From Bradyrhizobium stylosanthis (GTDB lineage: Bacteria; Pseudomonadota; Alphaproteobacteria; Rhizobiales; Xanthobacteraceae), in the NCBI RefSeq assembly GCF_001641335.1, contig NZ_LVEM01000006.1, positions 248,300 to 312,299 of the forward strand: 64,000 nucleotides of DNA, in the 5' to 3' direction. Below the pieces are notes generated by a model. The model was not told where the DNA came from and did no database searches. It saw only the letters and a list, made by a program, of their open reading frames with translations. The translations under genes were made by a program, and so were the position numbers. Shown piece after piece: positions 19,691 through 30,492 of the stretch (the stretch's first letter is position 1; every line of letters starts with the position of its first letter).

Positions 19691-20017
19691 TTACCTGCAG
19701 GGATGGCGGTTGCCGTCGAAGCCCAGATAGGTGCCGGTTGCCGGATCAAAGGAACGATAGCGCGCGGCGCAGGACCGCGACATCGCGCCGTCCGCACGGG
19801 CCACAACGTTGCCCACGCCTTGCACGCCCGCGGCACCGTCCGGCAGTTCGAGGCCGAGCCGGCCGGCCGGCGTCAGCGTGCCATTCAAATTGCGATCGGG
19901 GTTTTCCGCTTCATACGTACCCGGATGACTGCTGGCAAAGCCGGATTGAGCGAAAGCGGAGCCTGCGGTCAGGGCCGACAACACAATCGCGGCGGCGAAA
20001 GTCTTGAATCCAGTCAT
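19691..20017 (-). CDS. BA14K-like small secreted protein
   Basis: A 108-residue protein with a clear signal peptide (residues 1-23, cleavage after SAFA). The C-terminus, CAARYRSFDPATGTYLGFDG then NRHPCR, matches the BA14K-family motif (C-x-x-RYRS-x-D-P-x-x-G-T-Y-x-G-x-D-G), with two cysteines likely disulfide-linked. BA14K is an immunoreactive protein described in Brucella. The N-terminal half (SSHPGTYEAENPDRNLNGT) does not resemble the usual BA14K region, so this is a variant. Role unknown; periplasmic or surface location is inferred. Confidence 0.65.
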   Translation of the reverse strand: MTGFKTFAAAIVLSALTAGSAFAQSGFASSHPGTYEAENPDRNLNGTLTPAGRLGLELPDGAAGVQGVGNVVARADGAMSRSCAARYRSFDPATGTYLGFDGNRHPCR

Positions 20018-20288
20018 GGTCGAACTCCATCATGGCCGGTGCATCGTGCGGCCGGAGCGAGGGAAGTGGATCGACATGGCGCGCGGGACAAGCGCGACTT
20101 GCGGCCTGGCGCGAGCTCACCGTTCAAATGCAGAAAGAGCCGTGTGTTTACGGAACACGCGCGCATGATCGCGTCGTCGCCGCGCGACAGGCTCTGTCGT
20201 CCTCACGTCTCGGTGCGACACTGTCTCCAGAGGTGACGCAATGGCGTCGCAATGCGCTAGTATCCGGCGACCGAACAGGAAGACGTAC

Positions 20289-21158
20289 ATGATGTTTCGC
20301 AATCTCTTCGCCGCGCTTCTCGTCATGGTATCGGTCAACGCAGCCCATGCGGCGCCGCGATGGCTGAACCTGCCGCCGACGCCGACCTTGCCCAAGGCCG
20401 CGCAGAGCGGCCTCGCGCCCGTCAACGGCATCAAGGTCTGGTACGCAATGTTCGGCCGCGGCGAGCCCGTGCTGTTGCTGCATGGCGGCCTCGCCAACGC
20501 CAATTACTGGGGCCACCAGGTCCGCGCGCTGCAGCGGCATTATCAGGTCATTGTCATGGAGAGCCGCGGACACGGGCGCAGCACCCGCAACCAGGAACCG
20601 TATGGCTACGATCTGATGGCCTCGGACGTGATCGGGCTGCTCGACCATTTAGGGATCAAGAAGACGGCGATCGTGGGCTGGAGCGACGGCGCGATCATCG
20701 GCCTCGACATCGCGATGAAGCACCCGGAGCGGGTGAGCAGGCTGTTCGCCTTCGCGGCGAACTCGGATCCCTCGGGCGTTGCCGACATCGCATCGAGCGA
20801 GGTCTTCAACGCCTACATCGCGCGGGCCGGAGAGGAATACAAACGCCTCTCCCCGACGCCGACGGCATACAAGAGCTTCGTCGACGAGATCACCAAGATG
20901 TGGGAGAGCCAGCCGAAATGGACGGCTTCAGACCTTGCGGCGATCAAGGTGCCGACCTGGATCGTGGACGGCGACCATGACGAGGCGATCAAGCGCGAGA
21001 ACACCGAGTTCATGGCCGCGAACATTCCGGGCGCGGGTTTGCTGATCCAGCCGGAGGTCAGTCACTTCTCGTTCCTGCAGGATCCCGGGCAATTCAATGA
21101 TGATGTGCTGCGGTTTTTGGGGCGGCGGGGAGACGCGCCGTCAGCTGCAGCGAAGTGA
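20289..21158 (+). CDS. Exported alpha/beta hydrolase
   Basis: A 289-residue hydrolase with a signal peptide (MMFRNLFAALLVMVSVNAAHA). The fold's landmarks are present: HGG oxyanion loop in LLLHGGLANANYWG, nucleophile elbow GWSDG (IVGWSDGAIIGLD), acid in VDGDHDE and the terminal His in VSHFSFLQDP. The ATG at 20289 has AGGAAGA upstream and starts a proper signal sequence. The substrate is not predictable; export to the periplasm is inferred from the leader. Confidence 0.85.
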   Translation: MMFRNLFAALLVMVSVNAAHAAPRWLNLPPTPTLPKAAQSGLAPVNGIKVWYAMFGRGEPVLLLHGGLANANYWGHQVRALQRHYQVIVMESRGHGRSTRNQEPYGYDLMASDVIGLLDHLGIKKTAIVGWSDGAIIGLDIAMKHPERVSRLFAFAANSDPSGVADIASSEVFNAYIARAGEEYKRLSPTPTAYKSFVDEITKMWESQPKWTASDLAAIKVPTWIVDGDHDEAIKRENTEFMAANIPGAGLLIQPEVSHFSFLQDPGQFNDDVLRFLGRRGDAPSAAAK

Positions 21159-21579
21159 GATCTCGTAGGGTGGGCAAAGCGCAAGCGTGCCCACCATCTC
21201 TATCGCGACATCCAAGAGATCGTGGGCACGGCGCTACGCGCCTTTGCCCACCCTACGGGACTGCCGTTGTTGCGAGAGCACTACACCCCCATCGTCATTG
21301 CGAGCGCAGCGAAGCAATCCAGAGTCCCTCCGCGGTGACGGCCTGGATTGCTTCGCTGCGCTCGCAATGACGGAGTATGCCGTTTCAGCGCGCCGCCCTC
21401 TCGTGTCCCGGACGCGCTGCAGCGTGCAACGCTGCTGCGCAGAGCCGGGACCCAGGAGGCCACACACTCCGCTGCAGCATGGGCCCCGGCTCTGCGGAGC
21501 ACCGTCGAAGAGACGCTGCGCTGCGTCCGGGGCACGAGAGCTTCTCGCGCATCGGCAATGCATCAGCACCACCCAACAA
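21159..21579. repeat. Repeat-filled intergenic region (three palindromic elements)
   Basis: This gap is built from repeats in tandem: a GTAGGGTGGGC-type palindrome (21165-21256), an 80-nt palindrome (21293-21372) and a longer imperfect inverted repeat (about 21403-21536) of the GTGTCCCGGACGCGCTGC family. Nothing in it looks coding. It separates convergent hydrolase and ftsH genes. Confidence 0.8.
21293..21372. repeat. 80-nt palindromic repeat, copy 2
   Basis: Same outer arms and exact length as the copies at 15978-16057 and 44165-44244. Differences are confined mostly to the central 15 nt. Confidence 0.9.
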
Positions 21580-21607
21580 AAAAACGCGGCGTTGCCGCCG
21601 CGTTTTT
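21580..21607 (-). terminator. Intrinsic terminator of ftsH
   Basis: A perfect 12-bp stem (21580-21591 with 21596-21607), loop TTGC, with A/T runs on both sides so it works in either direction. It lies about 20 bp beyond the ftsH stop. Confidence 0.9.
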
Positions 21608-21628
21608 CAATTCGTCCTGCTGCTTGCG

Positions 21629-23554
<1,926 letters not shown>

Positions 23555-23835
23555 CGATCTTCCTTCGTGGTCGCGCGGATCGCGGCCCTGATCCTTCAGG
23601 AGTTACTCGACCCAGTTACTTGGGGCTATTCGAGGAAATCCCCAAGGAATCCTCATCGTTAGACGCATACAATTTAGGTGCCGCCCCGCTCGATGCCAAG
23701 GGAACGAGATGGGACTATTTATCCCATCTTAGGGCGATTCCCGCTGAAATAATGGCGCCCGAAGCGGGGTTTTTCCTGCCTGGTTAAGGTGTCCTGACAA
23801 CCTCGGCCGGAAGCGGCCGGTGTCATGATCCGCCC
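23555..23835. promoter_or_regulatory. 281-bp ftsH upstream region
   Basis: No gene is seen. The gap separates tilS from ftsH and should contain the ftsH promoter. No heat-shock thermometer or convincing sigma-32-type promoter was recognised. Confidence 0.35.
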
Positions 23836-24909
23836 TCATCCGCCCTTGAAGTCCCTTCGGGATCGCCGGGCCGGGGCAGGCGTAATGGAGATACGCCCCC
23901 CGGCAAGGCTGATCAAGGCTCCCGCAAGGGTCTGCTTCAAGATCGCACGGCCATTTGCGGCTGCGCGGGGGCCCGCAGCCAATGCCTGATCGAGCGCGGA
24001 CAGCAGGGTTTCGACCTTGCCGAGTTCCGCCGGCCCCTCATGGCCGAGGGCATCGATGGCCCGCAGCAGGATCCGCAGGCGGACCTCCTCCGGCAAGCCC
24101 GCGAAGGCGCGCGCCTCGAAACTGCGCGCAGCCGGCCCATGCGGCGCATCGTCGCGATCCCTCAAACGGAGGAAGCGCTCGGCACCGTCGGTCAGCACCT
24201 CGACCGCCGCATTGGCACGCGCCAGCCGGCCCGCGAGCCGCGCCAGGCTCCTGGCATCGCCGCCCTCGGCCGCGAGTTGCGGCAGCAGCGCGCGCAGCCG
24301 CGGCCGGGTGAAGGCGGTGTCGCGATTGGTGGGATCCTCGGCGAAGCCGATCTTCGCCCGCCTCAACGTCGCGACGAGCTGCGACTTCGGCACGTCGAGC
24401 AGCGGACGCATCAGCACGACGCCATCGCGCTCGGTCAGCTCCGCCATCGCCGAAAGCCCGGCCAGCCCGCTGCCGCGGAGCATGCGCATCAGCAGCGTCT
24501 CGGCCTGGTCGTCGCGGGTATGGGCCGTCAGCACATGGCTCGCGCCGGCTTTTCGCGCGGCTTCCGCGAGCAGGCGGTAGCGGGCTTCGCGTGCAGCGGC
24601 AGGCAGTCCGGTCTTCGGCTTGACGCCGCGCCAGCGCAGGGTCCGGTGCGGCAGGCCGAGTTCGGCCGCGAGCCGCTTGACCTCGCGCGCCTCGCGCGCC
24701 GCTTCCGGACGCAGGCCATGATCGACGGTGACGACGGTGAGAAGAGGGCCTCGTGCAAGACTGCGCCGCCAGCGCGCGGCGAGCCACATCAGCGCAACCG
24801 AGTCCGGCCCGCCGGAGACGGCGAGCACGAGCGCCGGTGCGCCTTTCAACGCGGCGAAGAGCTGCTTCGCCGTGCGCGCCGAGATCGGTGAATTGTCGTC
24901 GTCTGACAT
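23836..24909 (-). CDS. tilS: tRNA(Ile)-lysidine synthetase
   Basis: A 357-residue enzyme that converts C34 of the AUA-reading tRNA-Ile to lysidine using ATP and lysine. The N-type ATP pyrophosphatase loop is SGGPDS (residues 32-37), followed by the typical GLRPEAAREA and ARYRLLAEAARKAGASHVLTAHTRDDQAET region. The protein is shorter than E. coli TilS, as in other alphaproteobacteria. It lies between cpoB and ftsH, a conserved order. Confidence 0.95.
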   Translation of the reverse strand: MSDDDNSPISARTAKQLFAALKGAPALVLAVSGGPDSVALMWLAARWRRSLARGPLLTVVTVDHGLRPEAAREAREVKRLAAELGLPHRTLRWRGVKPKTGLPAAAREARYRLLAEAARKAGASHVLTAHTRDDQAETLLMRMLRGSGLAGLSAMAELTERDGVVLMRPLLDVPKSQLVATLRRAKIGFAEDPTNRDTAFTRPRLRALLPQLAAEGGDARSLARLAGRLARANAAVEVLTDGAERFLRLRDRDDAPHGPAARSFEARAFAGLPEEVRLRILLRAIDALGHEGPAELGKVETLLSALDQALAAGPRAAANGRAILKQTLAGALISLAGGRISITPAPARRSRRDFKGG

Positions 24910-24979
24910 GACGCTTGCCCAGCAATCGCCAGACTGTTTAGCGCAGCGCCATCCGCGTTGTCAGCTCAATCGCGGAGGA

Positions 24980-26038
24980 TCAGCACTTCACCCGCTTCTG
25001 CTCGCGGTCGACCGCGGCTTTCACGCCGGCGGAGGCACGCGGATATTTGCGGCCGATCTCGCCGAAGGCGGCGCAGGCCGCCTCCTTCTCCTTCAGCGCG
25101 GCGAGCGACTGGCCGAGCCGCAGCAGCGCATCGGGCGCCTTGGCCGATTTGTCGTATTTGGTGGTGACCGCGAGGAAGGCTTCCGCGGAATCGCGATATT
25201 GCTGGCGCTGGAAATAGCTTTCGCCCAGCCAGTATTGCGCGTCGCCGAGCAGCGGGTCGCTCGGATATTTCTGCGCGAAGTTCTTCATGGTCTGCTCGGC
25301 GAGCGCATAGTCCTTGCGCTGCATGTAGCCGATGCCGAGGTCGAACTCGTCGCGCGGCGTCGCCGAGGGCGGCAGCGTCGTGAGGCCGGCGCCGCCGGAT
25401 TGCGCGGGATAGCCCTGCTGCTGGGCCGGCGGATAGCCGGGCTGGGCCGCGGGCGGCACGCCCTGCTGGTAGCGCGGGCTGGTGTTGGCGAGATCGAGCG
25501 GCTCGCCGGCGTTGCGCCCGCCGGGCGCACCGGCCTGCTGGCCTGCCGGCATCGGCTGCTGACCGCCGCCGAGCGCGCGCGGTGCGCCGGGGGCATTGGG
25601 ATTCTGGTTCGGGTCGAACGCATCGCCGCGGCGGCGCGAGCCCGGAGCACCGGGGCCCGGCTGCTCCTGCGCGATCGGCGCGGGAGGCGCGCCCTGCGGC
25701 TGCTCGTAATTCGGCTGCATGGCCTGCTGCTGTTGCGGCGGCTGCTGGCGATAGGCTGGGGCGACCTGCGCGGGCGGCACCGCGGTGACGCTGGGCTGCA
25801 CCGGCACCTGCCCGGGCGCGGCTTGCGCGCCGCCCTCGAGCGCGCGCAGGCGCTCCTCGAGCTGGCGGTTGCGGTATTGCAGCTCCTCGTTCTGCCCGGT
25901 GAGCTGGCGCAGCTGGTTCTCAAGCCGCTCGATCCGCATCTCGGGATCGTCATCGGTCTGGGCGAAGACGGGCGAGCACAAGGAGAGCAGCGCGGCGGTC
26001 GCCACGGAGCTGGTGAAAACCTTCAATCTGGATGACAT
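24980..26038 (-). CDS. cpoB: Tol-Pal system protein CpoB/YbgF
   Basis: A 352-residue periplasmic protein. Signal peptide is residues 1-25 (SPVFAQ). A short coiled coil (MRIERLENQLRQLTGQNEELQYRNRQLEE region) for trimerisation is followed by a long Gln/Pro/Gly-rich linker of about 140 residues, then C-terminal TPR repeats (residues about 225-350; FDLGIGYMQRKDYALAEQTM). CpoB links TolA to penicillin-binding proteins during division. The linker is unusually long. The ATG at 26038 is chosen because it begins the signal peptide; the frame extends upstream but without export character. A terminator-like hairpin separates it from pal. Confidence 0.93.
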   Translation of the reverse strand: MSSRLKVFTSSVATAALLSLCSPVFAQTDDDPEMRIERLENQLRQLTGQNEELQYRNRQLEERLRALEGGAQAAPGQVPVQPSVTAVPPAQVAPAYRQQPPQQQQAMQPNYEQPQGAPPAPIAQEQPGPGAPGSRRRGDAFDPNQNPNAPGAPRALGGGQQPMPAGQQAGAPGGRNAGEPLDLANTSPRYQQGVPPAAQPGYPPAQQQGYPAQSGGAGLTTLPPSATPRDEFDLGIGYMQRKDYALAEQTMKNFAQKYPSDPLLGDAQYWLGESYFQRQQYRDSAEAFLAVTTKYDKSAKAPDALLRLGQSLAALKEKEAACAAFGEIGRKYPRASAGVKAAVDREQKRVKC

Positions 26039-26162
26039 CTTGCCCTGACGACGACAGCAAATGGCCTGCGACGGAACTTTCGACGCGCCACACATCGAAG
26101 TGGAGTACGCCAAAAATGTGACTGCGACAAAGGGGTTTCTGTCACAGATCGCTGAAACGAAA

Positions 26163-26184
26163 CCGGCGCCCGTGAGGGCGCCGG
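26163..26184 (-). terminator. Intrinsic terminator between pal and cpoB
   Basis: A perfect 9-bp GC-rich stem (26163-26171 with 26176-26184), loop GTGA, followed on the minus strand by TTTCGTTT. It lies 39 bp after the pal stop and suggests cpoB has its own promoter or depends on read-through. Confidence 0.75.
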
Positions 26185-26222
26185 CATGATCTATTCCTGA
26201 AGATGAACGGCGCCTGAAAGCG

Positions 26223-26711
26223 TCAGGAGCTCGCGTTCAGCACGGTGACGGCGCGGCGGTTCTGCGACCAGCAGGAGATGTCGTTACAGACGGCGACCGG
26301 CCGCTCCTTGCCGTAGGAGATCGTGCGCATGCGGTTCGGATCGATGCCGCGCGAGGCGAGGAACGAACGCACCGACTGGGCGCGACGGGCGCCGAGCGCG
26401 ATGTTGTATTCGCGGGTGCCGCGCTCGTCGGCATGTCCTTCGATGGTGAAGGAGTAGCGCGGATAGCTCTGCAGCCACTGCGCCTGCTTCTCCAGCGTCA
26501 CGATCGCCTGCGGGGTCAGATCGGTCTGGTCGCTCTCGAAGAACACGCGGTCGCCGACGTTGACGACGAAGTCCTGCTGGCTGCCGGGCGTCGCCGCATT
26601 GGCCATCGCATCCGTCGCGGCATTCTTGTTGGCGCAGGCGCCCATCGACAGTGCGACGGCAAGCACCGCGGCCAGCTTCAATCCCTGGAGGATACGCATA
26701 GGATGTTTCAT
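26223..26711 (-). CDS. pal: Peptidoglycan-associated lipoprotein Pal
   Basis: A 162-residue outer-membrane lipoprotein. The lipobox is LSMGAC, with the lipidated Cys at residue 26. The OmpA-like domain includes VFFESDQTDLTPQA and the peptidoglycan-binding TIEGHADERGTREYNIALG. The C-terminus has two cysteines (VCNDISCWSQNRRA), common in alphaproteobacterial Pal. It tethers the outer membrane to peptidoglycan and partners TolB and TolA. Here it is separated from tolB by two regulatory-type genes. Confidence 0.97.
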   Translation of the reverse strand: MKHPMRILQGLKLAAVLAVALSMGACANKNAATDAMANAATPGSQQDFVVNVGDRVFFESDQTDLTPQAIVTLEKQAQWLQSYPRYSFTIEGHADERGTREYNIALGARRAQSVRSFLASRGIDPNRMRTISYGKERPVAVCNDISCWSQNRRAVTVLNASS

Positions 26712-27005
26712 TCCGGAGCCTCCACGCTCACGTTAGTCCACTGCTGTCCGGTCTACAGGGGGTTGGTTAAGCGAACGTTCCGTCAACCTTGACGGAACCT
26801 TGCCTCAGCCGGTCAAATGCCCCCAACCCGCGAAAAGCAACCGTCATGGTTAATGGTTTGTAAATGTGGCGCGAGGGTGAAGGCAAGCCACACCGGCAGG
26901 CAAAATCGCTGGTTTTGCTGGAATTTTGGGCCTTGAGCGGAATGTGATGCGCAGCGCGAGCCGCGGCCTGGGGGTCAAGCCGCCGTCACCGGGCCGACGC
27001 AGATC

Positions 27006-27743
27006 CTAGGCGTGGACGGCGTCGTGAACGGCCTCCGGCACCAGCACGGGCCGCGCCGGGACCTGACGCTGGACGCCGCGCCCGAACAGCATCCGCCGCT
27101 CGAAGGCGGTGGAGCGCATGATCGGATAGCGCTCGAACACCTTCTTGCGGAAGGTCGGGAAATCCGCCGCCATCAACCCGAACGGTTTCGTCAGACCCGG
27201 AACCAGGCGCGGCTCGGCGATGGTCTCGTGCAGGAACACCCGGCGGTAGAAGGCCTGATGCTCCGGGCGCACGATCGCAAGGCCGAGATCGGCGTTGAAG
27301 TGCTCGCAGGCCATGTAGGCGAGCCGGGTCGTCAGATAGGGCAATTCCGGAACGCGCTTGACCTGGTCGGGATCGGCGACGAACCGCGTCGGGTCGATCA
27401 TGACCTCGCCGCGATCAAGCCGCGGCAGCAGGATGTCCGGGAAGACGTCGGCCGAGGTGGACTGGCGCCAGTCCGCGGTCAGCACGCTGATGCGCACCGA
27501 GCTGCAGAGCTTGCCCTGGAGATAGACGCCGAAGGTCCACGCGTTCGGCAATTCGTCATATTGGTCGGTGACGCGTGCTTCCGCGGATTCCTTGACCGCG
27601 CCTTCGCGCAGGTAGGCGCGGTAGCGGAGATTGTAGATCTCCTCCTTCTCCGCGGCGGTTTCGGCGAGGTGATAGTCGACGTCGGTCAGGAGCTCGGCAC
27701 CCCGTCCAACAGCCGAAATGATCGCTCTGGCTGAGGACTGCAT
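27006..27743 (-). CDS. FeeM/LuxI-like N-acyltransferase
   Basis: A 245-residue protein of the GNAT-fold group that includes N-acyl amino acid synthase FeeM and LuxI autoinducer synthases. The N-terminal LRYRAYLREGAV, the acidic VTDQYDELPNAW and the strand SSVRISVL align in order with the LuxI pattern. The central EVMIDPTRFVAD and the helix-rich PYLTTRLAYMACEHFNADLGLAIVR follow. By family it would move an acyl chain from acyl-ACP or acyl-CoA to an amine; the product is unknown. The start at 27743 is favoured by GGGAG 6 bp upstream over the ATG 21 bp earlier. No luxR-type receptor gene is next to it. An exact CtrA-type box lies 68 bp upstream. Confidence 0.7.
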   Translation of the reverse strand: MQSSARAIISAVGRGAELLTDVDYHLAETAAEKEEIYNLRYRAYLREGAVKESAEARVTDQYDELPNAWTFGVYLQGKLCSSVRISVLTADWRQSTSADVFPDILLPRLDRGEVMIDPTRFVADPDQVKRVPELPYLTTRLAYMACEHFNADLGLAIVRPEHQAFYRRVFLHETIAEPRLVPGLTKPFGLMAADFPTFRKKVFERYPIMRSTAFERRMLFGRGVQRQVPARPVLVPEAVHDAVHA

Positions 27744-27810
27744 TCCAACTCCCTTACCCACCACCGCTCACACAAACGCGCGGGACAACTTCCACGCGCG
27801 TGATGATTTC

Positions 27811-27826
27811 TTAACAGCTTCTTAAC
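27811..27826 (+). promoter_or_regulatory. Exact CtrA-type box
   Basis: TTAACAGCTTCTTAAC fits TTAA-N7-TTAAC with no mismatch. It also contains the second half of a direct TTCTTAACA repeat (27808-27816 and 27819-27827). It is 68 bp ahead of the acyltransferase start codon, a plausible promoter position. CtrA is the known cell-cycle regulator of Alphaproteobacteria. Confidence 0.55.
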
Positions 27827-27922
27827 AATGAAGCAAAGCAATCGAATGGTTAGGGTTAACCCCCCGTAGCACTACGGTAGGTAGCAACAGTCTGAAACGA
27901 CAGCATATTCCCGATAGTGGGA

Positions 27923-30256
27923 TTAGGCGAAAGAGCGCGAGGCGACGACCTGGAGCAGGCTCTCGCCGCGCCGTCCATGCGAGGCGTTGAGGAGCTGGCG
28001 CATGCGCACGGCGGGCACCGGGCGGCTGAAAAGATAGCCCTGCGCCTCGGAGACGGTGCCGTCGGCGCTGATCAGTTCGAGCTGTTCGTTGGTCTCGATG
28101 CCCTCGACCACGACCGCCATGCCGAGGTCGGCCGACAGGCGGGCCACGCCGCGCAGCAGCGTCAGCGGACGGTCGGTGTCGATGCCTTCCAGGAAGGAGC
28201 GGTCGATCTTGACCTTCTGCATCGGGAAATTGTGCAGGTAGCTGAGGCTCGAATAGCCGGTACCGAAATCGTCGAGCGAGATGCGCACGCCGAGCGCATG
28301 CAGCTGCGACAGGATATCGTGGGTGAGCTGGGTGTTGCGCAGGAGCGAGGATTCGGTGATCTCGATCTCGAGCCGATGCGCCGGAAGCCCCGAGACCTCC
28401 AGCGCATAACGGATTTCGCTCAGCACGTCGCGCTGGTGGAATTGCTGCGGCGAGAAGTTGACGGCGACGCTGACGCCCTCCGGCCACTTCATGCATTCCA
28501 TGCAGGCCCGGCGCAGGATCCAGCGGCCGAGATCGACGATCAGGCCCATGTCCTCGGCGACCGGGATGATGTCGATCGGGGAGACCGTGCCGCGCACCGG
28601 ATGATTCCAGCGCAGCAGCGCCTCGCAGGTAGTGATCTTGCCGGACTTGAGGTTGACCAGCGGCTGGTAGAACAGCTCGAACTCCTCGTTGGCGAGCGCC
28701 TTGCGCAGGTCGAGCTCGAGGATGCGGCGCGCCTCGACGGTCGCCGCCATCTCGTCGCGGAAGAAGCAGAAGGTGCCGCGGCCGTCGGCCTTGGCGCGGT
28801 ACAGCGCCATGTCGGCGTTCTTGAGCAGGGTGTCGGCGCTGACCTTGGCGTCCGGCGAGGTCAGCGCGATGCCGACGCTGGCGCCGATCTCGACCAAATG
28901 ATTGTCGATGCGGTAGCGCTCGCTGAGCCGCTCGACGATGCGGCGGGCGAGGCTCGCGGCATCCTCGGCCGAGGAGATGTTCTGCTGGAACACGACGAAC
29001 TCGTCGCCGCCGAAGCGGGCGACGAAATCCTCCGGCCGCAGCATCTCGCGCAGGCGGTTGGCGACCGCGCACAGGAGCTGGTCGCCGCAGGGATGGCCGA
29101 GCGTGTCGTTGACCTGCTTGAACTGGTCGAGGTCGACGAACAGCAGCGCCGAGAGTCGTTCGGCATGGTGCGCGTTGGCCAGCAACCGCTCGATCTCGTC
29201 GCGGAAGGACACCCGGTTGGGCAGCGCGGTGAGCTCGTCATAGCGAGCGAGATGGCTGATGCGGGCTTCGGCGTTGGTACGCTCGGTGATGTCTTCGAGC
29301 AGCAGCACGGTGCCGCCGCCGGTCATCGGCTGGAACGTCCAGGCCAGCGTGCGGCTGCGCGCGGAATCCGGATCGGCGGTGACGATCTCGCAGATCCGGG
29401 CATGTGCGATCTCCGCCAGGATCTGGTTGCCGCTCTCCGCCGAGATGGTGCCGGCGGCGATGCAGGCCGAGACGATGTCGGCCGCAGTGGCGCCGCGCTT
29501 GACCAGGTCCTCGGGCAGGCCCATCAGCTCGCCGAAGCGGTGGTTCATCACCGCAAGGCGGCCGTCGGCGCGGAACATGCACAGGCCGTGCGGCATATTG
29601 TTGAGCGCGGTGTCGAACTGGCTGGCCAGCGCGGATTCGCGGAAGCTCGAGGTCAGCGCCTTGACGAAGATCGCGTGCAGGCTGAGGTTGATGTTCTTCA
29701 GGCCGATGAAGAAGAACATGAGCAGGATCGCGAGCCCGACGTGATAAGGGCCGCCGTGTAGCAGCAGCGCGAGCGACATCGGACCGCAGGCGAGCGCGAC
29801 GTGCCACTGGATCACCCGGGGCTGGCCGTAATTGCGTGCGGCGCCGCCGGCGGTGTAGCCGATGCCGATGGCGACAGCGAGCATGTCGGCCACTGGATCC
29901 TCGTTGTTGTAGATGACGACGAACGCCCAGATACCGAGCACGGCCGCATAGCTGAGCGCGCCAATCCAGTAGCGCGGCTCCAGGTGCTTGGCCTCTTCGA
30001 ACGACAGCGGGTGCGCGCGGTTCTCGTATCCGCGCATCTGGAACGCGCGGGCGGTGCCGATGGCGATCAGCAGGAACGCGAGCGGCCACAGCCAGACGTC
30101 GCCGGTCTTCAACGCAGTCATGACCGCGGCCACGGCTGCGGAGGCCGAGCCGAGGAAGATCGCCCAGAAATTCTGAACCATAGAGTTGATGAGAGCGGCG
30201 TAGAGTATCGGCTCCAGCTCGTCTCGATCGCTCTGCTTCTGGTCGGCCAGCTGCAT
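27923..30256 (-). CDS. Membrane GGDEF-EAL protein with PAS domain
   Basis: A 777-residue c-di-GMP enzyme. The N-terminal 210 residues hold about five transmembrane helices of no recognised sensor family. A PAS-like domain follows (about 220-330). The diguanylate cyclase domain carries GGDEF (416-420), and the phosphodiesterase domain begins near residue 530 with the EAL motif (545-547) in EALLRW. Both active-site motifs are intact, so it could make and break c-di-GMP. It lies downstream of tolB and upstream of the FeeM-like gene on the same strand, which could link membrane state to c-di-GMP signalling (inference). Confidence 0.93.
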   Translation of the reverse strand: MQLADQKQSDRDELEPILYAALINSMVQNFWAIFLGSASAAVAAVMTALKTGDVWLWPLAFLLIAIGTARAFQMRGYENRAHPLSFEEAKHLEPRYWIGALSYAAVLGIWAFVVIYNNEDPVADMLAVAIGIGYTAGGAARNYGQPRVIQWHVALACGPMSLALLLHGGPYHVGLAILLMFFFIGLKNINLSLHAIFVKALTSSFRESALASQFDTALNNMPHGLCMFRADGRLAVMNHRFGELMGLPEDLVKRGATAADIVSACIAAGTISAESGNQILAEIAHARICEIVTADPDSARSRTLAWTFQPMTGGGTVLLLEDITERTNAEARISHLARYDELTALPNRVSFRDEIERLLANAHHAERLSALLFVDLDQFKQVNDTLGHPCGDQLLCAVANRLREMLRPEDFVARFGGDEFVVFQQNISSAEDAASLARRIVERLSERYRIDNHLVEIGASVGIALTSPDAKVSADTLLKNADMALYRAKADGRGTFCFFRDEMAATVEARRILELDLRKALANEEFELFYQPLVNLKSGKITTCEALLRWNHPVRGTVSPIDIIPVAEDMGLIVDLGRWILRRACMECMKWPEGVSVAVNFSPQQFHQRDVLSEIRYALEVSGLPAHRLEIEITESSLLRNTQLTHDILSQLHALGVRISLDDFGTGYSSLSYLHNFPMQKVKIDRSFLEGIDTDRPLTLLRGVARLSADLGMAVVVEGIETNEQLELISADGTVSEAQGYLFSRPVPAVRMRQLLNASHGRRGESLLQVVASRSFA

Positions 30257-30441
30257 TGGCTACTTACGCGTCCTGTTTAGCGCGTACTTTTACCCAGCCG
30301 AGATGAAGTCTTTCTGAGGGAACATCGTTAAAGTCGGGTTGTTTTTCGGCAATAGCGAACCGATTTCCGGCGAAATATCAAGCAACTAGGCAAGCGTTGC
30401 CGAGCACAAGGTGAAGGAAAGCTTGCTTTCCCGACCGAACG

Positions 30442-30465
30442 CGAAAAAATCAGCGCGTTTTTTCG
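30442..30465 (-). terminator. Possible tolB terminator
   Basis: CGAAAAAA (30442-30449) pairs with TTTTTTCG (30458-30465) around an 8-nt loop, 28 bp beyond the tolB stop. The stem is A/T-rich and weak on its own. Confidence 0.35.
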
Positions 30466-30492
30466 ATAACATCGCGCGTCTGAACACGCGGT

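Noticed and set aside
27864..27877. CCGTAG-CA-CTACGG palindrome as a lux-type box
   Set aside because: Arms are only 6 bp and the spacing and bases do not match known lux boxes; no LuxR gene is nearby.
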